64,000 bases of DNA from Microtetraspora niveoalba (GTDB lineage: Bacteria; Actinomycetota; Actinomycetes; Streptosporangiales; Streptosporangiaceae), in assembly GCF_001570405.1 (NCBI RefSeq), contig NZ_BBYM01000012.1, positions 145,560 through 209,559 of the forward strand, written 5' to 3'. The notes below the pieces were generated by a model. The model had not been told where the DNA came from. It ran no database searches and saw only the letters and a program-made list of their open reading frames with translations. The first letter of the stretch is position 1; each line of letters opens with the position of its first letter. The position numbers and the translations under genes are program-made. This document shows positions 1 through 8,974 of the stretch, piece after piece.

Positions 1-830
1 AGCTGTCGGCGAGCGCGCCCTGGCTGATCGACGCCATCGTGGCCGCCGCCGCGCGCACCGGCCGCACCGCCCGTGTGCACCTGGAGGTCGACACCGGGAT
101 GTCGCGGGGCGGCGCGCCGCTCGCGGGCTGGTCCGAGCTGATCGACGCGGCGCTGGCGGCGCGGGCGGAGGGCGCCGTCGAGATCGCCGGAATGTGGTCC
201 CACTTCGCCTGCGCGGACATCCCGGGCCACCCGTCCATCGAGGCGCAGCTCGCCGTGTTCGACGAGGCGCTGCGCGTCGCCGACGCGATGCGCGTGCCGA
301 GCGACGCGATCCGCCACATCGCCAACTCCGCCGCCACCTTCACCCTTCCGCAGGCGCGGTACGACATGGTCCGGCCCGGCATCGCGTCGTACGGGCTGAG
401 CCCGATCCCGGAGATGGGCGACTTCGGGCTGCGCCCGGCCATGACGCTCGCGGCGCGGCTCGCGCAGGCCAAGCGGGTGCCCGCCGGGGCGGGCGTCTCC
501 TACGGCCATCTGTACGTCACGGAGCGCGAGACGACGCTGGCGCTGGTGCCCCTCGGGTACGCGGACGGCATCCTGCGCGGCGCGACCAACCGGGCGGAGG
601 TCCTGCTCGCGGGCCGCCGGCGGCGGATCGCTGGGCGGGTCTGCATGGACCAGTTCGTCGTTGACGCGGGGGACGACGCCGTCGCCGAGGGTGACGAGGT
701 GATCCTCTTCGGCCCCGGCACGCAGGGCGAGGCCACCTGCCAGGAGTGGGCCGATTCCCTCGGGACGATCACTCATGAGATCGTGACCAGGATTGGATCC
801 CGCGTCCCACGCGTTTACGCAGGCGACTGA
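1..830 (+). CDS. alr: Alanine racemase, 3' part
   Basis: This is the C-terminal part of a fold-type III PLP alanine racemase, which interconverts L- and D-alanine for peptidoglycan synthesis in the cytosol. The reading frame is open from base 3, so the start and the N-terminal PLP-lysine segment lie outside the window. Visible family marks are GVSYGHLYVT (about 495-525), carrying the second catalytic tyrosine at the start of the C-terminal beta domain, LVPLGYADG, and the substrate-site segment RVCMDQFVVD. The gene ends normally at TGA 828-830. It is followed in the same direction by a hydrolase and tsaE, an order common in actinomycetes. Confidence 0.95.
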   Translation, partial: LSASAPWLIDAIVAAAARTGRTARVHLEVDTGMSRGGAPLAGWSELIDAALAARAEGAVEIAGMWSHFACADIPGHPSIEAQLAVFDEALRVADAMRVPSDAIRHIANSAATFTLPQARYDMVRPGIASYGLSPIPEMGDFGLRPAMTLAARLAQAKRVPAGAGVSYGHLYVTERETTLALVPLGYADGILRGATNRAEVLLAGRRRRIAGRVCMDQFVVDAGDDAVAEGDEVILFGPGTQGEATCQEWADSLGTITHEIVTRIGSRVPRVYAGD

Positions 831-883
831 GGAGATCGGGTGGAGCCGGCCGGCAGCGCGCCGCCGACATGAGGAGAGCAGGT

Positions 884-1936
884 ATGAGCACACGCCGCAA
901 GGTCGGGATCGCCGGGGCCGTCGTGGGCGCCGCGTCGGCGGGCGCGGCGGCGGCGGCCATGGCGAAGCGGTACGCCGTCGGCCGGATACGGCTGCGCCCC
1001 GATCTGGAGGCGAGCGAACCCTTCGGTGAGGTGCGTGGGCACGAGGTCACGTTGACCACCTCCGACGGCGTGCTGATCCACGCGGAGGTCGACGGGCCGG
1101 ACGACGCCCCCCTCACGGTGGTGCTGTGTCACGGCTACTGCCTCGCCTCGGACTCCTGGCACTACCAGCGGCGCGAGCTGCGCGGGACGTACCGGGTGGT
1201 GACGTGGGATCAGCGCTGCCACGGCGCGTCGGCGCGGGCCGAGCCGAGCGACTGCACGATCGAGCGCCTCGGCGAGGACCTCGCGCTCGTGCTGGAGGAG
1301 CTGGTCCCCGGCCCGTGCGTGCTCGTCGGCCACTCCATGGGCGGGATGACGATCATGGCGCTGGCGGAGCGGCGGCCGGAGCTGTTCGGCGACAGGGTGC
1401 GCGGCGTGGCGCTCATCTCCACGTCGGCGGGAAAGCTGGCGGAGCTCACCCTCGGCCTGCCCGCGCTGGTGTCGAAGATCGTGCACAAGGCGGTCCCCTC
1501 GGCGGTGTCGGTGATGCGCAAGCGCGGCTCGCTGGTCGACCGGGGCCGCGAGGCGGGCAACGACGTCGCGTTCCTCGCGGTGCGCCATCTCGGGTTCGGC
1601 GACTCCCAGAACGTCAGCCCCACCGTGGTGGACTTCGTCGAGTCGATGATCAGGGCCACCCCGTCGGAGGTGATCGCCGACTTCTATCCGGCGCTCATGT
1701 CCCACGACAAGCTGACCGCGCTCGACGTGCTCAACAAGGTGCCGACCTCGATCATCGTCGGCGAGCGCGACTGGCTCACCCCGCCCGACCACAGCCGCGC
1801 GATCGCGGCGGCGGTGCCGACCGCGCAGCTGACCACCGTCCCCACCGCGTCCCATCTCGTGCAGTTGGAGAGCCCGGCGGTCGTCAACAACGCGCTGCGC
1901 GAGCTCCTCAAGCGAGCCGAACGCGGCGAAGCCTGA
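884..1936 (+). CDS. Membrane-anchored alpha/beta hydrolase
   Basis: A 350-residue alpha/beta-hydrolase-fold protein. The N-terminus has a short basic stretch then an Ala/Gly/Val-rich hydrophobic segment (about residues 6-26), probably a membrane anchor or signal. The fold is shown by LCHGYCLASDSW (oxyanion-hole HG), the nucleophile elbow GHSMGG with the catalytic serine, an acid in VGERDWLTPP and a histidine near the C-terminus (ASHLVQLE). The ATG at 884 is preferred over 869 because GAGGAG at 871-876 is well spaced from it. It lies between alr and tsaE, a conserved actinobacterial arrangement. The substrate cannot be told from sequence; lipase, esterase and haloperoxidase-like activities are all possible. 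Confidence 0.88.
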   Translation: MSTRRKVGIAGAVVGAASAGAAAAAMAKRYAVGRIRLRPDLEASEPFGEVRGHEVTLTTSDGVLIHAEVDGPDDAPLTVVLCHGYCLASDSWHYQRRELRGTYRVVTWDQRCHGASARAEPSDCTIERLGEDLALVLEELVPGPCVLVGHSMGGMTIMALAERRPELFGDRVRGVALISTSAGKLAELTLGLPALVSKIVHKAVPSAVSVMRKRGSLVDRGREAGNDVAFLAVRHLGFGDSQNVSPTVVDFVESMIRATPSEVIADFYPALMSHDKLTALDVLNKVPTSIIVGERDWLTPPDHSRAIAAAVPTAQLTTVPTASHLVQLESPAVVNNALRELLKRAERGEA

Positions 1937-2032
1937 GCCGCCTTCCCCTGCCTGTCACACGCAATACAGTGTTTACCGGTGTGGAGTGTCAGGCGAGCGG
2001 CCGGTGAGTCCGGCCGAACGGAGGAGCGACCA

Positions 2033-2488
2033 GTGAGAACCGTCCGTACGACCGAGGAGATGCGGGCGCTGGGCGCGGAGATCGCGGAGCTGCTGCGCGC
2101 GGGCGATCTGATGGTGCTCACCGGGCCGCTGGGCGCGGGGAAGACCACGCTGGTGCAGGGCATCGCCGAGGGGCTGAAGGTGCGCGGCCCGATCACGTCG
2201 CCGACGTTCGTGATCGCGCGGGTCCATCCGTCGTTGTCGGGCGGTCCGGCTCTGGTGCACGCCGACGCGTACCGCATCGGCGGCTCGCTGGAGGTCGACG
2301 ACCTCGACCTGGACGCGTCGCTCGCGGACTCGGTCACCGTGGTCGAGTGGGGTGAGGGGCTGGTCGAGGGCCTCGCCGACGACCGCCTGGAGGTCGTGAT
2401 CGAGCGCGACGCCGAGGGCGAGGACCGGCGGGTACGGCTTCGCGGGGTCGGCGAGCGCTGGTCGGACGTCCCGGCATCTCTGGGCTAA
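2033..2488 (+). CDS. tsaE: tRNA t6A biosynthesis ATPase TsaE
   Basis: A 151-residue P-loop ATPase of the TsaE (YjeE) family, the usual length. TsaE works with TsaB and TsaD in threonylcarbamoyl-adenosine (t6A37) formation on ANN-decoding tRNAs. The Walker A motif GPLGAGKTTLVQG is at about residues 30-42, followed by the family segments SPTFVIARVH and HADAYRIGG and the strand VTVVEWGEG. The GTG at 2033 is chosen because a GGAGG-type site lies about 8 bases upstream and it gives a family-length protein. tsaB, rimI and tsaD follow on the same strand but are separated from it by a secreted protein/sortase pair. Confidence 0.93.
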   Translation: MRTVRTTEEMRALGAEIAELLRAGDLMVLTGPLGAGKTTLVQGIAEGLKVRGPITSPTFVIARVHPSLSGGPALVHADAYRIGGSLEVDDLDLDASLADSVTVVEWGEGLVEGLADDRLEVVIERDAEGEDRRVRLRGVGERWSDVPASLG

Positions 2489-2629
2489 CCGGAATCCCCT
2501 CCTCGGAACAACCGAAAAGACCACTCCGGAGACACCCAACTGATTCGTTCTGAATCCTCCATTAAGAAGATCTTTAGCCCTGGGTTGGCATAGATTTTCT
2601 GGGTATACAGGGTCCGGAGGGGTGGTCGG

Positions 2630-3262
2630 ATGATCAAGGTCAGGCTTGTCGCCGTCACAGGGATGATCCTGCTCGGCGGGCTCGGCTGCACCGCCGAGGC
2701 GCAGACGGCCGGCACCAACCCCACGGCCACCCTCACACCCGGGCAACCGTCGCCGTCCGTCACCCTCCCCCGGCAGGACATCAAGGTCACGGTCGAGCCG
2801 GCCAAGGTCGAGGGCGGGTCCACCCGGACCGTCCACATCACGGCGTACTGCCCGCTGCCGCAGGGCGGGACCGACTATCGCGCCACCGCCCGGTCGGACG
2901 CGTTCACCGGACTGGTGACGCTGGTCGCCCCGACCGGCACGCCCGCGCCCGACTCCAGCCCCGGCGTTCCGGCGGTGCGCGGCGGCGCGAACGTCCGGGC
3001 CGAGGCCAAGCCGGGCGGCTACAAGGTCGAGGTGCGCTGCGAGGCCACCAACGACATCGGCAGCGCCTCCCTCAAGGTCACTCCCGGCGCCGCGCCCGAG
3101 CACACGAAGATCCCCACCCGCGCTCCGCACGCGGGCGGCGGCGGCACCGCCGCGGGCGGGCCCGAGGAGGAGTCCGGCGCGCCGATCGGGGCGAGCGCGG
3201 TCGCCGTCATCGTGGCCGCCGGCGTCGCCGTGGGCCTGGCCCGCAGGCGCGCGGGGCGTTAG
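2630..3262 (+). CDS. Secreted protein anchored at its C-terminus, sortase partner
   Basis: A 210-residue protein I do not recognise by family. It has an N-terminal hydrophobic signal (about residues 4-20) ending at GGLGC, only a weak lipobox. A Thr/Pro-rich stretch follows, then a beta-rich middle with two widely spaced cysteines (CPLPQ and EVRCEAT), which could form a disulfide. The end is a Gly/Glu-rich spacer, a transmembrane segment (about residues 185-203) and a basic tail. That layout resembles a wall-anchored substrate, but no LPxTG-type motif is visible. The start is supported by GGAGGGG upstream. The next gene, one base away, is a class F sortase, so the two probably form one unit. 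Confidence 0.75.
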   Translation: MIKVRLVAVTGMILLGGLGCTAEAQTAGTNPTATLTPGQPSPSVTLPRQDIKVTVEPAKVEGGSTRTVHITAYCPLPQGGTDYRATARSDAFTGLVTLVAPTGTPAPDSSPGVPAVRGGANVRAEAKPGGYKVEVRCEATNDIGSASLKVTPGAAPEHTKIPTRAPHAGGGGTAAGGPEEESGAPIGASAVAVIVAAGVAVGLARRRAGR

Positions 3263-3263
3263 C

Positions 3264-3827
3264 TTGGCCGGTTCGTCCCGGTGGGTGGTCATCGCCGGGA
3301 TCGCCACCGGGCTGGCGTTGTTCGCGATGAGCGGCCGGGAGGGCGAGCAGACGACCCCCGCCCCCGCCTCCGCCGTCGTGCCCAAGCGCATCGACATCCC
3401 CGCGCTGAAACTCAAGGCCCCGCTGATGAAGCTCGGACTCTCCACGGAGGGCGACGTCGAGCTCCCGCCGTACGACAAGCCGGGTATGGCCGGGTGGTAC
3501 ACGGGCAGCGCGGTCCCCGGCGACCGCGGAGCGTCGGTGATCATCGGGCATGTGGACACGAAGACGGCGCCCGCCGTCTTCTACCGGCTGCGCGAGCTGC
3601 GCAAGGGGCAGCTCGTCAGGGTGCTGCGCAGCGACGGGCGGACGGCCGAGTACCGCGTCGACTCAGTCGAGCGCATCCCCAAGAGCGACTTCCCCGCCGA
3701 GCGCGTGTACACCGAGGACGGCCTGCGCCTGATCACCTGCGGCGGCAGCTTCGACTGGGCCCGGCACGAGTACCGCGACAACGTCATCGTCTACGCCTCG
3801 CCGGCCGGGAGCGACCCCCGCGCGTAG
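3264..3827 (+). CDS. Class F sortase
   Basis: A 187-residue membrane-anchored cysteine transpeptidase. An N-terminal hydrophobic anchor (about residues 5-20) is followed by the sortase domain. The catalytic triad is visible: His in IIGHVDT (about residue 95), Cys in LITCGG (about 158) and Arg in EYRDNV (about 170). The LITCGGSFD form is typical of actinobacterial class E/F sortases. The TTG at 3264, one base after the upstream stop, is taken because it keeps the whole anchor; a later ATG at 3327 would remove it. The probable substrate is the secreted protein immediately upstream. Confidence 0.87.
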   Translation: MAGSSRWVVIAGIATGLALFAMSGREGEQTTPAPASAVVPKRIDIPALKLKAPLMKLGLSTEGDVELPPYDKPGMAGWYTGSAVPGDRGASVIIGHVDTKTAPAVFYRLRELRKGQLVRVLRSDGRTAEYRVDSVERIPKSDFPAERVYTEDGLRLITCGGSFDWARHEYRDNVIVYASPAGSDPRA

Positions 3828-3929
3828 CCCCCACCCGCCCCGCGAGTCCCGCGGCCCGGCCGCCCGGCGGGGCGCAGAGACGCGCGTGACGGGCCCGGGG
3901 GGACCCGACAGCGGCTAGGCTTGGCCTTT

Positions 3930-4703
3930 GTGCTGGTCTTGGCCCTCGATACCGCTACCCCCGCAGTCACGGCCGCGTTGCACGACGGCAGTCGCGTGCT
4001 GGCCGAGTCGACCACGGTCGACGCCCGCCGCCACGGGGAGCTGCTCGCTCCCGCGGTCGAGCGCGTGCTGCGTGACTGCGACGCCTCCCTGCGTGACGTG
4101 ACCGTCATCGTCGCCGGCTCCGGCCCCGGGCCGTACACGGGCCTGCGGGTCGGGTTGATGACCGCGAGCGCGCTGGCCGCGACCGTGGGCGTCCACGCGT
4201 ACGGCGTGTGCACGCTCGACGCGATCGCCTTCGCCTCCGGCAGGACCGAGCCGTTCCTCGTGGCGACCGACGCCCGGCGCAAGGAGGTCTTCTGGGCGCG
4301 GTACGGCGACGCGCGCACCCGCCTGGACGGGCCGCGCGTGGACCGGCCGCACGACCTGCCCGCGGAGCTGCCGGTGATCGGCGCGGGCGCCCGGATGTAC
4401 GCCGAGACGATCGGCGGCGATCGGGTCGGCGACCCGGAGTACCCGTCGGCGGGGGCGCTCGCGGCGCTCGCCGCGGAGCACCTGGCCGGGCTCGCCCCCG
4501 AGCGGGCGGCCGAGCTGGCCAGGGTGCCCGACGGGCGGATCGACTCGGTCGAGCAGGCGAGCGGGCTGGCGGTGCTCGGCCCGGCGCGGCCGATCTACCT
4601 GCGCAGGCCCGACGCGCAGATCCCCGGCGCCCCGAAGAAGGTGCTGGAGCAGGCCCGGCGCGGCGAGCCGCGGGACGAGCGAGGAGTGGTGAGCGGCCAG
4701 TGA
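3930..4703 (+). CDS. tsaB: tRNA t6A biosynthesis protein TsaB
   Basis: A protein of about 257 residues of the ASKHA fold, the non-catalytic partner of TsaD in t6A synthesis. Family marks are LALDTATPAVTAAL at the N-terminus and the signature GPGPYTGLRVGL around residue 65. The GTG at 3930 matches where homologues begin (LVLALDTATP); a TTG at 3921 would add three residues. No ribosome-binding site is evident, and TAGGCT at 3915-3920 could be a -10 box for a leaderless or nearly leaderless transcript, but this is weak. It overlaps rimI by four bases (GTGA), showing translational coupling. Confidence 0.9.
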   Translation: MLVLALDTATPAVTAALHDGSRVLAESTTVDARRHGELLAPAVERVLRDCDASLRDVTVIVAGSGPGPYTGLRVGLMTASALAATVGVHAYGVCTLDAIAFASGRTEPFLVATDARRKEVFWARYGDARTRLDGPRVDRPHDLPAELPVIGAGARMYAETIGGDRVGDPEYPSAGALAALAAEHLAGLAPERAAELARVPDGRIDSVEQASGLAVLGPARPIYLRRPDAQIPGAPKKVLEQARRGEPRDERGVVSGQ

Positions 4704-5170
4704 CCGCCCTCCTGCGCCAGATGACCATGGAGGACCTTCCGGCCGTGGTCGAGATCGAGCGGATCACGTTCCCGCTCGACGCCTGGAGCGAGGCCATGCT
4801 GCGTGGCGAGCTCGACGACCAGCCGCGCACCCGGCACTACGTGGTCGCCGTGGACGGTGACGAGATCGTGGGCTACGCCGGCCTGGCCGCCGCCGCCGAC
4901 CAGGCCGACGTGCAGACGATCGCCGTCCTCGCCGACCATCGCAGGTCGGGCATCGGCGCCGCGCTGATGTCCGAGCTGCTCGCCGAGGCGGAACGGCGCG
5001 GCGCGAGCGAGGTCTTCCTGGAGGTCCGAGCGGACAACTCGCCCGCCCGCGCGATGTACGAGCGGTTCGGCTTCGAGCGGCTCGGCGTCCGGCGGAACTA
5101 CTACGACGACGGAACCGACGCCATCACGATGGTGCGGGATCTCAGAGGAGGGGCGCATGAGCGGGCGTGA
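4700..5170 (+). CDS. rimI: Ribosomal protein S18-alanine N-acetyltransferase family
   Basis: A 156-residue GNAT acetyltransferase. RimI-type enzymes acetylate the N-terminal alanine of ribosomal protein S18, and in actinomycetes the gene usually sits between tsaB and tsaD, as here. The acetyl-CoA-binding motif A is visible as [15 protein letters not shown], followed by [20 protein letters not shown], the typical C-terminal strand-helix pair, and a tyrosine-rich YYDDG end. The GTG start at 4700 overlaps the tsaB stop, and the gene overlaps the tsaD start by 14 bases. The exact protein substrate is inferred from context. Confidence 0.9.
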   Translation: MTALLRQMTMEDLPAVVEIERITFPLDAWSEAMLRGELDDQPRTRHYVVAVDGDEIVGYAGLAAAADQADVQTIAVLADHRRSGIGAALMSELLAEAERRGASEVFLEVRADNSPARAMYERFGFERLGVRRNYYDDGTDAITMVRDLRGGAHERA

Positions 5171-6194
5171 CGAGCCGATCGTCCTGGGGATCGAGACGTC
5201 CTGCGACGAGACGGGGGTCGGTCTGGTCCGCGGCCACACGCTGCTGGCGAACACGATCGCGTCCAGCATGGAGGAGCACGCCCGCTTCGGCGGCGTGGTG
5301 CCCGAGGTGGCCTCGCGCGCGCACCTGGAGGCCATGGCCCCCACGGTGGAGAGCGCGCTGGACAAGGCCGGTCTGCGCTTCTCCGACATCGACGCCGTCG
5401 CCGTCACCGCCGGTCCCGGCCTGGCGGGCGCGCTGCTCGTCGGCGTCGCCGCGGCCAAGGCGTACGCGCTGGGGCTGGGCGTCCCGCTGTACGGCGTCAA
5501 CCACCTCGCCGCGCACGTCGCGGTCGACCAGCTCGAACACGGGCCGCTGCCCAAGCCGTCCATCGCCCTGCTGGTGTCCGGCGGCCACTCGTCGCTGCTG
5601 CTGGTCCCCGACGTCGCCCAGGACGTGATCTCGCTCGGCTCGACCGTGGACGACGCCGCCGGCGAGGCGTTCGACAAGGTGGCCAGGGTGCTGGGCCTGC
5701 CGTTCCCCGGCGGCCCGCACATCGACCGCTCCGCCACGTCCGGCTCGGGCACGGCCATCGCCTTCCCTCGCGGCAAGTACGACGACGGCACGCTCGACTT
5801 CTCGTTCTCCGGCCTGAAGACGGCCGTCGCCCGCTGGGTCGAGGCGCGTACGGCCGCGGGCGAGACGGTCCCGGTGGCCGACGTGGCCGCGTCCTTCCAG
5901 GAGGCGGTCGTGGACGTGCTGACCCGCAAGGCGCTTCAGGCGTGCCGCCGCTACGACGTCAAGGACCTGCTCATCGGCGGCGGCGTCGCGGCCAACTCCC
6001 GACTGCGCGCGCTGGCCCAGGAACGCTGCGACGCGGCGGGCGTACGGCTGCGCGTGCCCCGGCCCGGGTTGTGCACCGACAACGGCGCCATGGTGGCCGC
6101 GCTCGGCTCCGAGCTGGTCGCGGCGGGGATCCGGCCGTCGGCGCTGGACATCCCGGCCGACTCCTCGCTCCCCATCACGGCCGTCCACGTCTGA
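5157..6194 (+). CDS. tsaD: tRNA t6A transferase subunit TsaD
   Basis: A 345-residue catalytic subunit of the t6A enzyme, which transfers the threonylcarbamoyl group from TC-AMP to A37 of tRNA. It is an ASKHA-fold metalloprotein (Kae1/Gcp family). Visible signatures are [12 protein letters not shown] at the N-terminus, the metal-binding histidines in [12 protein letters not shown] (about residue 113), [24 protein letters not shown], and the later [11 protein letters not shown] and [10 protein letters not shown] strong GAGGAGG site at 5145-5151 precedes the ATG. Together with tsaE, tsaB and rimI this gives the bacterial t6A set apart from tsaC. Confidence 0.96.
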   Translation: MSGRDEPIVLGIETSCDETGVGLVRGHTLLANTIASSMEEHARFGGVVPEVASRAHLEAMAPTVESALDKAGLRFSDIDAVAVTAGPGLAGALLVGVAAAKAYALGLGVPLYGVNHLAAHVAVDQLEHGPLPKPSIALLVSGGHSSLLLVPDVAQDVISLGSTVDDAAGEAFDKVARVLGLPFPGGPHIDRSATSGSGTAIAFPRGKYDDGTLDFSFSGLKTAVARWVEARTAAGETVPVADVAASFQEAVVDVLTRKALQACRRYDVKDLLIGGGVAANSRLRALAQERCDAAGVRLRVPRPGLCTDNGAMVAALGSELVAAGIRPSALDIPADSSLPITAVHV

Positions 6195-6203
6195 GACGGG
6201 AGG

Positions 6204-6992
6204 TCACGCCGGGGGCCCCGAGGCCGGCGTCCCGCGCTCGATCTCCGCGACCCGGCGGCCGATGTCGTCCACCCGTTGCCGTACCGCTTCCACGCGGCCG
6301 GTCAGGCGGGTCTCGGTCGAGATCAGGTGTTCGTCGAGGGCGGTGAACCGGCCGTCGATTCGTCCCTCCACCACGTCGAAGCGGTCGTCGTGGCGGCTCA
6401 GGTGCCCGTCGATCGTGTTGAGCCTGGCGTCGGCGGCGCCGAGGGTCGTGGTCGCGCCGCGCAGGTGTGCCCCGAGGTCCGCCAGATGCTCCTCGGCGGC
6501 CGCCAGATGGCCCTCGACGGCCGTGACCCGGCCCTCGACGCCGTCGAGCCTGCCGCCCAGCCGTTCGGCGGCTCGCGCCAGCTCGCCGACGGCGCCGTCG
6601 AGCCGGCTGAAACGCCCGGCGGCGGCGTCCATGCTCGCCTGGAGCCGGTCCACGCGCTCGCCGACCTCGTCGATCTGGTCGCGGACCACCTCGACGTGCC
6701 GGGCGAGGCTCTCGGCCCAGGTCGGGGGTTTCGCGGAGAGGACGTCGATCTGGTCGCCGAGCGACTCGATCATGCCGGCGAGGCCGCCGAGCCCCCCGAG
6801 TCCGCGCTCGCGAAGCTCGCGGAGCAGCCACTCCATGCCTTCGAGGCGCTGTCGGATCTCGTCGAGCGCGGCGCCCTGAGTGCGCTGCTCGTAGACGTGG
6901 TCCTGCGCCGCGCGGGCCAGCAGCTCGCGCATCCGCTCGGATACGGCGGTCTGGCTGCCAGATTGGAGGAGGCCGTGGCTGGAGTGGTCCAC
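6204..6992 (-). CDS. Coiled-coil protein of unknown function
   Basis: A 262-residue hydrophilic protein that I do not recognise. After about 60 residues it is an almost continuous predicted coiled coil with heptad-like repeats (RLDGVEGRVTAVEGHLAAAEE, then LNTIDGHLSRHDDRFDVVEG). There is no signal peptide, membrane segment or obvious catalytic motif, so it is likely cytoplasmic and structural, oligomeric or a scaffold. The GTG at 6992 is preferred to an upstream ATG because GGAG lies six bases before it. It is convergent with tsaD (9 bases between stops). The heptad-rich part superficially resembles apolipoprotein-like or DUF-type coiled coils, so homology searches will give low-complexity hits. 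Confidence 0.75.
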   Translation of the reverse strand: MDHSSHGLLQSGSQTAVSERMRELLARAAQDHVYEQRTQGAALDEIRQRLEGMEWLLRELRERGLGGLGGLAGMIESLGDQIDVLSAKPPTWAESLARHVEVVRDQIDEVGERVDRLQASMDAAAGRFSRLDGAVGELARAAERLGGRLDGVEGRVTAVEGHLAAAEEHLADLGAHLRGATTTLGAADARLNTIDGHLSRHDDRFDVVEGRIDGRFTALDEHLISTETRLTGRVEAVRQRVDDIGRRVAEIERGTPASGPPA

Positions 6993-7169
6993 CGAAAGCT
7001 CCTTCGCCCCGCCGGGACATGTACGGCGGGTTGATCCGGTTTCGAGGGATTCATGATCGGGCGGGACAGGCCCGACCGCCCACTGTAGCCGCGTACGGCG
7101 CCGGATTCCGGTGGGACGGTGAAACACTGTGGTTATCGCCGTATTGCCGGGATAAGTCGTAGCTCCAGG

Positions 7170-8414
7170 TCAGACGGCCTGGCAAATGAATGCGTAAGGA
7201 CGCTCGCCGATCCTGGTAAGAACGATTACCCCTGAATTGTCCCCTGAAAGACGCAAATTTCGTGACAATTGATCGATGTCGACGGCGGATCCGCGCTTCT
7301 TGATCGTCACGTTTCCGACGCCGCGCTTCCTCAGGGCCGCGCGCAGCGCCTTCAGCGAGAACGGCATGACCTCGTGTACCTCGTACGCCGCCGCCCACGG
7401 CGTGCGGACGAGCACGTCACTCGTGATGTAGGCGATCCGGGGGTCGAGCAGGTGCCCCTCGACCATGCCGGCCACCTCCGCCACCAGATGCGCCCGGACC
7501 GCCGCACCGTCGGGCTCGTACAGGTAGTGCGCGACCGGGCCGGCGCCGACCTCCGCCCCGGAGGGGACGAGTGTCTCGCCGGACGGCAGCAGGGTCGCCC
7601 GCCGTTCGGGGGGCGCGCTCCCGTGGACGACGGCCCCGGGGACGTGTGCCAGGCCGCCGAGCCAGATCACCGCCTCCTTCACCTCGCCCTTGTACGAGAC
7701 CCACTCGGCCTCGGCTCCCTCCGGGATGAGCTCGTACGGGATGCCGGGCGCGACCTTGAGGCAGGCCGCCGGGGCTCGGGACGCCAGCTCCAGCGTCACG
7801 GGCCACGAGGGCGAGTAGGCCATCGGGTCGAACACCCGCCCGCGCGCGCCCCGTCTCGCCGGGTCGGCGAAGAGCACGTCGTACGCCGACGGATCGGTGT
7901 CTGCGGCGTCGGCCGTACGGATCGCGACCAGGTCGGAGAGGCCGAGCGCGGCGGCGTTCGCCCGGGCGACCTCGGAGGTGAGCGGGTCGAGGTCCACGGC
8001 GTCCACGGCGCAGCCCGCGCGGGCGAGGGCGACCAGGTCGCCGCCGATCCCGCAGCACACGTCGAGCACGCGCGGGCCGCCCGCCCCGGCCCGTCCGGCA
8101 TCGCCCGGGGTCCCGGCGGGAACGGCGGCGGCGACGCGGCGGGCGCGGTGCGCGGCCACCTCGGCCCGGGTCGCCTGCTCCAGGCCGTGAGGGGTGAAGT
8201 ACATCACGGCGGCGTCCGCGCCGAACTTGGCCGCTCCCCGGCGGCGGAGGCCGGCCTGGGTCAGTGCGGCCGACGTCAGCGCCGGGTCGTGGGCGCGCCG
8301 CAGCCTGGTCGCCGCCGCCACCGGATCGAGCCCCTCGTCCAGCACACGCACGGCTTCGGCCAGCGCAGTACGCCCCTCCGGTGTCAGCAGCTCACGGAAC
8401 GCCTCAAGGTCCAC
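7170..8414 (-). CDS. THUMP-like class I SAM-dependent methyltransferase
   Basis: A 414-residue protein with a Rossmann methyltransferase domain and a C-terminal THUMP-like domain, a family common in actinobacteria. The SAM-binding motif I is VLDVCCGIGGDLVALA (about residue 120), followed by DAVDLDPLTSEVARAN, and FADPARRGARGR sits where the motif IV catalytic loop should be. The C-terminal part (MPFSLKALRAALRKRGVGNVTIKKRG) resembles the THUMP-like domain, suggesting an RNA substrate. The GTG at 8414 is chosen; longer upstream starts would run into the groES promoter. It is divergent from groES. The precise target nucleoside is unknown. Confidence 0.85.
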   Translation of the reverse strand: MDLEAFRELLTPEGRTALAEAVRVLDEGLDPVAAATRLRRAHDPALTSAALTQAGLRRRGAAKFGADAAVMYFTPHGLEQATRAEVAAHRARRVAAAVPAGTPGDAGRAGAGGPRVLDVCCGIGGDLVALARAGCAVDAVDLDPLTSEVARANAAALGLSDLVAIRTADAADTDPSAYDVLFADPARRGARGRVFDPMAYSPSWPVTLELASRAPAACLKVAPGIPYELIPEGAEAEWVSYKGEVKEAVIWLGGLAHVPGAVVHGSAPPERRATLLPSGETLVPSGAEVGAGPVAHYLYEPDGAAVRAHLVAEVAGMVEGHLLDPRIAYITSDVLVRTPWAAAYEVHEVMPFSLKALRAALRKRGVGNVTIKKRGSAVDIDQLSRNLRLSGDNSGVIVLTRIGERPYAFICQAV

Positions 8415-8496
8415 GACTCCCGACGCTATCGCCTCCCCGGACCCACCCCCGCCGCCCCGAGCGCCTTCGGTAGCTGACCTGCGACGGGGGTTCGTG

Positions 8497-8525
8497 TTGA
8501 CTGTCACGGTCCCCTTGCATACTGT
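8497..8525 (+). promoter_or_regulatory. groES-groEL promoter
   Basis: TTGACT at 8497-8502 and TACTGT at 8520-8525 are 17 bases apart and fit a vegetative sigma promoter. The expected start lies at the left edge of the CIRCE element, so a bound repressor would block initiation. Confidence 0.7.
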
Positions 8526-8531
8526 TTCGTG

Positions 8532-8558
8532 TTGGCACTCGACTAGCGAGAGTGCCAA
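8532..8558. promoter_or_regulatory. CIRCE operator for HrcA
   Basis: TTGGCACTC, nine bases, GAGTGCCAA: a perfect inverted repeat that matches the CIRCE consensus apart from one symmetric change (A to G, T to C). CIRCE is the binding site of the heat-shock repressor HrcA. It lies 90 bases before the groES start and just after the promoter. hrcA itself is not in this window. Confidence 0.95.
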
Positions 8559-8647
8559 CAGCGACGAGGCAGGTCTGACACCCGCGACGGCAGGCCGCTG
8601 GTCGCCTCTTCAGCTCATTCATCGCAATCTGAAGGGGAGGTCCGATC

Positions 8648-8959
8648 GTGACGACCGCCACTAAGGTTCCCGTTAAGCCGCTTGGTGACCGCATCGTGGT
8701 CCAGCCGCTTGAGGCCGAGCAGACCACCGCTTCCGGCCTGGTCATCCCGGACACCGCCAAGGAGAAGCCGCAGGAGGGCAAGGTCCTCGCGGTGGGCCCG
8801 GGCAACTGGGACGAGGACGGCGAGAAGCGCATTCCGCTCGACGTCAAGGAGGGCGACGTCGTCCTCTACAGCAAGTACGGCGGCACCGAGGTCAAGTACG
8901 GCGGCGAGGAGTACCTGGTGCTCTCGGCCCGTGACGTGCTCGCCATCATCGAGAAGTAG
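8648..8959 (+). CDS. groES: Co-chaperonin GroES
   Basis: A 103-residue co-chaperonin that caps the GroEL ring. Visible family features are [19 protein letters not shown] at the N-terminus, the mobile-loop segment [17 protein letters not shown], and the C-terminal [15 protein letters not shown]. The length is standard. The GTG start at 8648 has a GGGGAGG site just upstream. The gene is preceded by a housekeeping-type promoter and a CIRCE operator, so heat-shock control by HrcA is expected. groEL follows 72 bases downstream across a strong hairpin. Confidence 0.97.
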   Translation: MTTATKVPVKPLGDRIVVQPLEAEQTTASGLVIPDTAKEKPQEGKVLAVGPGNWDEDGEKRIPLDVKEGDVVLYSKYGGTEVKYGGEEYLVLSARDVLAIIEK

Positions 8960-8974
8960 GCCGCGCAAAGCATG

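Noticed and set aside
2630..2700. Lipoprotein signal in the sortase partner
   Set aside because: GGLGC lacks the usual Leu at -3, so lipid modification was not claimed.
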